Assembly: GCF_030272615.1 (NCBI RefSeq)
Contig: NC_081409.1
Span: 880,497,220-880,561,219 of the forward strand
Direction of reading: 5' to 3'
Length of the DNA stretch: 64,000 nt
Origin: Cryptomeria japonica
Lineage: Eukaryota > Streptophyta > Pinopsida > Cupressales > Cupressaceae
Shown: in pieces, positions 58,466-64,000 of the stretch
How the letters are laid out: each line of letters starts with the position of its first letter
Numbering within the stretch: the stretch's first letter is position 1
Program-made: the position numbers and the translations under genes
Notes under the pieces: generated by a model
Database searches by the model: none
Seen by the model: the letters and a program-made list of their open reading frames with translations, nothing else
Told to the model about the DNA's origin: nothing

Positions 58466-61400
58466 ATGGCGACCCCGAAGGCGGGAGCATCCACCAGTCG
58501 TCCAGCTCTCATGAAGGAAGATCAAAAGAATGAAGAATTGGAGACCAAGATCATGTCTAAGTGGAGCAACATTGAAGATACCAACTTTCAATACGAAGAA
58601 GTTTCGAGAGGTCCCTTACATTGGCAAGCCATCACCTGTCGCTAGAAGGATAATTGAAAGTGGCATCATTAAGGCGGTCGGCTTCCCTCCAGCAATCTAG
58701 TGCCATGAGTTGATGATCGAGTGTGCTCACCATTATGATCCACAGTCAAGATCGATCGTGTCCAAGGAGTGAAACACTTTGGCTTACCTTTCAGAGGAGG
58801 CTATAAGTGAGGCTTTCCATCTTCCAGAGCACAGAGATATGATATACAAAAGCATAGAAGGAGCCAGGTCCATGTACGAAGATGATTTAGACACTTGCCT
58901 AAGCATCATCAACAAGAATTGTTTGCTCAAGAGTCGTCCTCGCCTGAGCAAGATCCCGAACACACCGCATAGGATCGACTTCCAGGAGGAATACAGAGAT
59001 TTCATAACACTACTCAACCGAGTTACAAGAGCTCCTCAAGCATTCTATTTCGAGAACTGGATGTTCTACTTCATCCAAGTGATAGTTCAGGGAAAAGGAA
59101 CAATTCATTGGGCTAGAATGATTAGCCATTGCTTGGACGTATAGTTAAGGAGACTGAAGGCTACCAAGTCCCTCCACATGAGTTCATACATCATATATGC
59201 CTTGATTAGGAGCTTTGAGTATGCAGGACTACCTCATAGAGGAGTGATTGGAAGAGGACCCGACGAGGTCAGAGTTTGTGATTCCTATGTTCACTTGCAT
59301 CATCCGCCAGGGAGTAACTACAAGTTAGTCAATGATACCTTCACGATGAACATCACCAGGACGTTGCAAGGTGGGATTCACAATCGGCTATCTCAGGACG
59401 CACAAGAGCTAGTAAAGAGGTATGGTGCTTGGTTTATCCAATTTCCAAAATTTACATATATTAGAGTGCATGGATGTCCTTCACCTCCATACATATTGCC
59501 AAGATATCCGACAGACAGAATAGTGTTACTTGAGGTAACTAGACAGTTGGCAGCTTATGCGAAGGCATTCAGACACAGACATGGAAATGGAGTTCCTGTG
59601 CCTATCATATTGGGGACTTCAGTTGAGGTATGTCCTAATGCTCTAGCCATGGATGATGCAGAGAAGGAGTTAGCTTTATATTCATTTTCATTCTTTGCCT
59701 TGAGAGAGAGCTTTGATCCTTATGGGTATATAGAGGAGACAGTCGGTAGAAAATATAAGCATGAGTTTCAAATAGAGGACTTTATGATGAATCTCTCAGA
59801 TGATCTTGAAGTAAAGAGAAAGATGCATTCTAGATTGCCTTTAGACTTCATCAGGAAATGCAAGATTTACAGAGTAGCCGACCAAGCTCAGGACAGTGGC
59901 AGACATCTCCAATCATCTTATGACCGAGAAAGCAAATCAATGAGGCTAGATTGGAATGAACCCGAGGTTGTGGATCTAGATGCTTTGATGGCTCCAGTCT
60001 TGTCTTGTACTCGCAGATGGGTTGATGTACAATATCAGAAGTTGAGAGAGCAAGGCATAGCTATGACTTTCACTTTGGAGGAAAGACCAGCTGAAGGAGG
60101 AGAAAGTGTAAGTGAAGGTAATCCTAATCCCAGAAGTGTAAGCGAAGGCAACCTCAGAAGCGTAAGTGAAGGCAATCCCCATCCTAGAGGTTCGAAGAGG
60201 AAAGAGAGACCTGAGAAGAGAGAATCCTCCAAGAAGAAGCCAGAGGCCAACCGAGATCATTCATCCGGCACATCTTCTCAACAAGAGAACAGGACACTTG
60301 AAGTAGAGGAGTCTATGGAGTCGATGGTACAGAATGATAAACAGGAAGAAGGACAGGCACCTCGAAGGTCACCAAGTGGATCTCTCCAAGATAATGAGCT
60401 ACATGAAGACAAGAACAATGACGAGGTAACATCTCCTCTTAGAGAAGAAGAAACATTGCATAAGGAGATACAGGTTAGAGAAATAAGATCTGCCATCCCA
60501 GCTTGGTTGAAGGAGAGACTGACAAGGGTGATTGTGATCGAGGACAAAGACAATGTGATTGATTTAGAGAGCCTTGTTGGAAATTCTCAGGAAGTGACAG
60601 AGAAGAGGAAGGCTACTAAGATGTCCAAGATGATCAGAGATGAGACAGGATCCAGAAAATTGCAGATAGCTACACCGGCAGTGGACAAATATGAAGGCGA
60701 GATCCTCGCAGAAGAATATGATGTAGAGACATTTGAGCTTGGTCCACTCACAGCTGAGAAGACACTAGATGAGGCCACCAATTCATTTGAAGCATTGAAA
60801 GACAAGCTTAGGGAAGAAATGGAGAAAAATAGAAAGCTTGAGAGAGAAGTCGGTGCATGGAGAAGCTACTTCAGCCATCTTAATCAGCCTTTAGGACAAC
60901 AGGATCCAGCAACATCTCCTGTGCAGGAACTTCCCCTTCAATCAATTGGTGAGGCAGAGAGATTTAGGAGTTTGGTCCAGCTTATGAGCTCTTGGATTGA
61001 AAAATCTCATATAGTTGCGATGGAATTTGCAACAAGGATGATGCAGACTATTCACTGAGCTATCCAAGTTCTTGAGATCATCCACAATTTGATGATAATA
61101 GTAGCTGCCTTTACTCATACTAAAGATGGTATCATTCCTATCCTGCAAGTAATCAGACAAACATCAAGAAAGGTCCTAGCACAAGAAAAGATAATGGATG
61201 GAGGACCTCATAGTTTACTTCAGTGGTCAACTTTACTCCAGATGAAGGAAGTTCTCTTCGAGGACATCAGTACCAAATGCAACCATGTTGAGGAGGTGAT
61301 CCACCCGATCCAGGACAGAGTGTTTGGGGTGTTATGTACTATTCTTGGCAGGAGGATCGAAGTTGAAACAGATGTGGATTTGCAGGAATTGGAAGAAAGG

Positions 61401-61682
61401 GTCAAGGTCATCTTTTGCAAAGATGCAAATATTATCACAGATGAGCAACGAGATCAGATGTTTGCTACCATGCTCCTGATTGAGAAGACCAAAGAACTTG
61501 AACCTCAATGGGATGTTGCTCTTCTCAAGGCATTTGATCAGGTCATCCACTTAGAAGAAAGAATGAGGAATCTTCTCGAGATTCCAATTGCTGAGATCGA
61601 AGGAATCGTATCAAGATTCATTGCATATGCTAAAAAGGAGCATTGGAAAGGGAATAAGATTCTAGAAGAAAGGTTGTTATAG
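58466..61682 (+). pseudogene. large retroelement accessory ORF
   Basis: The product starts MATPKAGASTSRPALMKEDQ at 58466. It shifts by one base near 58605 and then stays in one frame to 61682 with stops at about 58701, 58770, 59142 and 61056, over 1,050 codons in all. The N-terminal 450 residues look globular (LSEEAISEAFHLPEHRDM, QAFYFENWMFYFIQVIVQGK, SSYIIYALIRSFEYAGLPHR). A charged low-complexity part has three SVSEGN units, then come Glu/Lys-rich sequence, a coiled coil (LDEATNSFEALKDKLREEME) and a helical C-terminus. The N-terminal layout resembles the accessory ORF at 42458-45788 and plant mobile/transposon-protein domains. It fits the extra ORF of Tat/Ogre-type gypsy elements, but I cannot confirm this. 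Confidence 0.6.
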
Positions 61683-61772
61683 ATGACATGGCACCTTAAT
61701 TGTCATTGGTCTATGTCTCCTAGATTTTTGTGCCAAATTTAATATTTGGCTATGCATTTAATATTGTCCAGT

Positions 61773-61783
61773 AAAAAGGGGGC
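61773..61783 (+). other. polypurine tract
   Basis: AAAAAGGGGGC precedes the LTR start TGTAATAAACCC by four bases. This is where a 3' LTR would be expected to begin. Confidence 0.6.
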
Positions 61784-61787
61784 TATT

Positions 61788-62718
61788 TGTAATAAACCCT
61801 AATTAGGGTTTAGGTGTCATAATCTTGGCCATTGATCATCTTTTTGATCTGGACCGTTCATTGTAATTGAGGATGCTATTTATACCCTCATTTCTTTTCA
61901 TTTTGTCATTAGAGAATTATGTATTAGAGAATTAGAGAGAGATTAGAGATTAGAAGTAAGTTATTTTGTAGCAAGATTGAGCTTTGAAGAAGGAATTTCA
62001 AACAATTGTTGTTCATGATGGCTTTGAGATCAATAAAATATTGAAGTTATGGTGTTTTATTGCAATTCTTATGGTTATCTTCATGGTTGTTCACTTTCTT
62101 GAATCATTCTCAATCAAAGTAGTGTTTAGTTTGAAGGACAAAGTGTTGGACTTGATCGTCGGTTAGATTCACTTTCCAAACCACTAGCTTCTTGCTGATT
62201 GTAGGAACCCCTTGCTTGGTCAACTGGAGAAAATTGAATCGCTTAAACCTTCAATCGTTGTTGTATCTTGGATATGTGCCTTCGTGGTAGTGTCCTTGAT
62301 CCTTGATGAATTGAAAAATCATTTGTTACCTTAGAAGATCGCATCAATTTCAATTGAGTTGTTATTTTATGGCAATATTGAAGTTGGTAGAATCTTGCCA
62401 AGTCTCGTCCACATTGAGTCATTCTTAGGGTTAGATTAGACTAGATCTCTTGCAAGCCCTACTCTTTTGATCTTTTTTGAGAACTTGTTAGTATAGGAAA
62501 TTTTACTTCGGAAACGTAAGGCCCCTTGATGACACAGCAATCACAACGACCACTGGTGCTTATCCACACGTAGAGACCCTACTTAAAAGAACATTGGAGT
62601 CACCCTAACTGATCCTTCTTGCGATATCTTCAGCAGTTAGAGACTTTATTCAAGAGAGGATAAGATGCCTTTGGGTATTTTATTCTGTGTATGATTGTGT
62701 ACAAAATACACGTCAACA
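61788..62718 (+). repeat. gypsy LTR
   Basis: The LTR of about 931 bp runs from TGTAATAAACCCTAATTAGG to CACGTCAACA, with a TATA-like CTATTTATACCC near 61880. The related LTR at 21857-22839 shares both ends. It has a purine tract on its left and a primer site on its right, so it could be the shared LTR of a tandem pair or the 5' LTR of a nested copy. Confidence 0.83.
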
Positions 62719-62722
62719 GAAT

Positions 62723-62851
62723 TGGCGCTAGAAGGAGGGCTGATCATTGTCAAGCCGCGATCAGTGGAACTTATCAAGTCATATTTAGAAAAGATATCCA
62801 GAGCTTTTGTCCCTCCTCCCGCGCACAACAGAATTGGCGCTAGAAGGAGGG
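62723..62851 (+). other. duplicated primer-binding-like sequence
   Basis: TGGCGCTAGAAGGAGGG occurs at 62723-62739, four bases after the LTR, and again at 62835-62851, each preceded by CAACAGAAT. Gypsy elements of plants commonly have a TGGCGC-type primer site just here. The first copy is in the working position; the second is a 112-bp-spaced duplicate. Confidence 0.7.
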
Positions 62852-62916
62852 CCTGAAGTATCCGAAATCTGAAGATTTTGAAAAAGAATACGTTTCAAAT
62901 ATGATCATGAATCACG

Positions 62917-64000
62917 ATGGTGTTGCCACATGAGGGATTGAATCTAGTAGTGCAACCAAATTTGCAGATAGGCAACATTCAAGAGGATATTGTTTCAGGA
63001 TTGAATCATCTAGTGTGGAACATAAGGAGAAGTGAAGCTGAGTATAACAGAGTGAGAATCATCTTGGAACAAGAAGAAGATAGGGCCGAAGAACATCGAA
63101 GAGTTGCAGCTAGAGAGCTTCACAATCAAAGGAACCTACAATAATCTCCGCAAGACTTCACGCTGGATCGTATTGGTTCTTTCTCGCCCGAGAAACATCA
63201 AAGATTATTGAGGTCAACACCAGGCATCAAGAATCTAAGTGAGCTTCAGTTTACTTCAAAAGGAAAGTGAGTCAAAAGAGAAGATACTCCCAAGGAATTT
63301 GATCTAAAATTAGAGGAGTCTCCTGAGTCATCACAAGTTCTTCAAGAACAAGTACAAGCAGCGATCCAATCAAGTATCCAGGCAATTTCTCAGACAAAAG
63401 GCCAGGCTAGTTCATCAAGCCCCTCGTCAAATTCTCAAGCCTCGAAGAGTACAATGGCTCACCATGCTTTGCCTCCTCCTCCTCCTCCTCATGTGCTTAA
63501 TGGTGCTACTTGGCTAATCAACAACCCATCACCATTGGAATTTGCAGTCTATCATGATATGCCAAAAAATCCAGAGCATTTCTGTTTCAAATTCAATGTC
63601 AGTGATTTCAATCGCACAGCAGAGGATCATATCAAGATGTTCGAAGATCTTCTTTGTAACAGACGAATCGAATATGGATATTTAGCATGTAGGCTTTTCC
63701 CCTACTCGTTGGGAGAAGAGGCATATTTCTGGTTTGTCCACTTGCCTACAGGGTCAATCAGGACTTGGGATGCAATGAAAGATGCATTTATTGCAAATTT
63801 TGGTATACCAACCACACCAGCTGAGTTATATAGACAATTTGTTGAAGTCCAAAGGAGAGAACATGAGCCCATCACTTCTTTCAACAATAGGTTTCACCGC
63901 GCATACACGATGTTACGACATCCTTATCTCATTGCGGACCCAAGGGAAATCTATTATGGGGCTTTGGATCATCTCACTGCTATGTTTGTAAGGACACATC
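62917..64000 (+). pseudogene. Ty3/gypsy gag, cut by the window end
   Basis: From MVLPHEGLNLVVQPNLQIGN the frame is open to 64000 except for stops at 63142-63144 (TAA) and 63268-63270 (TGA). An Arg/Glu-rich helical start is followed by a Ser/Gln-rich linker, a run of Pro residues (63473-63490), and then the Retrotrans_gag core: DFNRTAEDHIKMFEDLL, LFPYSLGEEAYFWFVHLP, SIRTWDAMKDAFIANFG and PITSFNNRFHRAYTML. It forms the capsid of the element. Both stops are one C-to-T change from Gln or Arg codons. The zinc knuckle and pol would lie beyond the window. Confidence 0.9.

Overview
The window is plant nuclear DNA built almost entirely of nested, decaying transposable elements. I see no intact host gene. 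Ty1/copia and Ty3/gypsy elements with plant-type primer-binding sites, a plant L1-type LINE with a zf-RVT/RNase H tail, a plant DUF247 fragment and many C-to-T type stop codons point to a large, repeat-rich seed-plant genome. A conifer or other gymnosperm is my inference; the sequence does not prove it.

Layout. (a) 1-4627: minus-strand Ty1/copia element (gag, protease, integrase, start of RT, PBS, 5' LTR), cut by the left edge, with a solo LTR lodged in its gag. (b) 4803-5500: copia-like LTR fragment; 5634-6311: broken DUF247 C-terminus. (c) 6312-16824: AT-rich decayed retroelement DNA with minus-strand remnants and minisatellites. (d) 19240-21346: a short coiled-coil LTR element; 21857-22839: a gypsy LTR. 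(e) 24030-24610 and 51107-51490: two halves of one degenerate tandem array.

(f) 24611-51106: the most interesting object. The two halves of that array are separated by 26.5 kb that start and end with about 30-bp inverted repeats (GGGTA...TACCC), flanked by a 4-bp duplication CCAT. I read this as a giant cut-and-paste DNA transposon. It carries a plus-strand transposase-like gene (32823-35696) with D, D and E positions, a convergent minus-strand gene of about 11 exons with no recognised product (50717 to 39071), a 359-bp tandem array between them, and a 10-mer near both ends (AGTGCGTATG and its complement). A LINE (25248-28526, 19-bp duplication) and a 9-kb LTR element without pol (40845-49893, AGCTC duplication) were inserted later; the latter splits the second gene at an intron/exon border. 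One LTR of that retroelement holds a 993-bp element (48408-49400, 4-bp duplication GTCT) whose ends resemble those of the giant element, so two members of one transposon group seem to be present at different nesting depths.

(g) 51491-64000: gypsy-type territory. An array of 12 hairpins (seven successive intervals of 166-167 bp) in which paired stem changes are seen precedes a TATA box and a large broken ORF (58466-61682). Then come a polypurine tract, an LTR (61788-62718), a duplicated primer-binding-like sequence and a gypsy gag that leaves the window at 64000.

The genes serve only the elements that carry them. The defective elements (coiled-coil gag without pol, the 993-bp element) would depend on enzymes supplied in trans by relatives.
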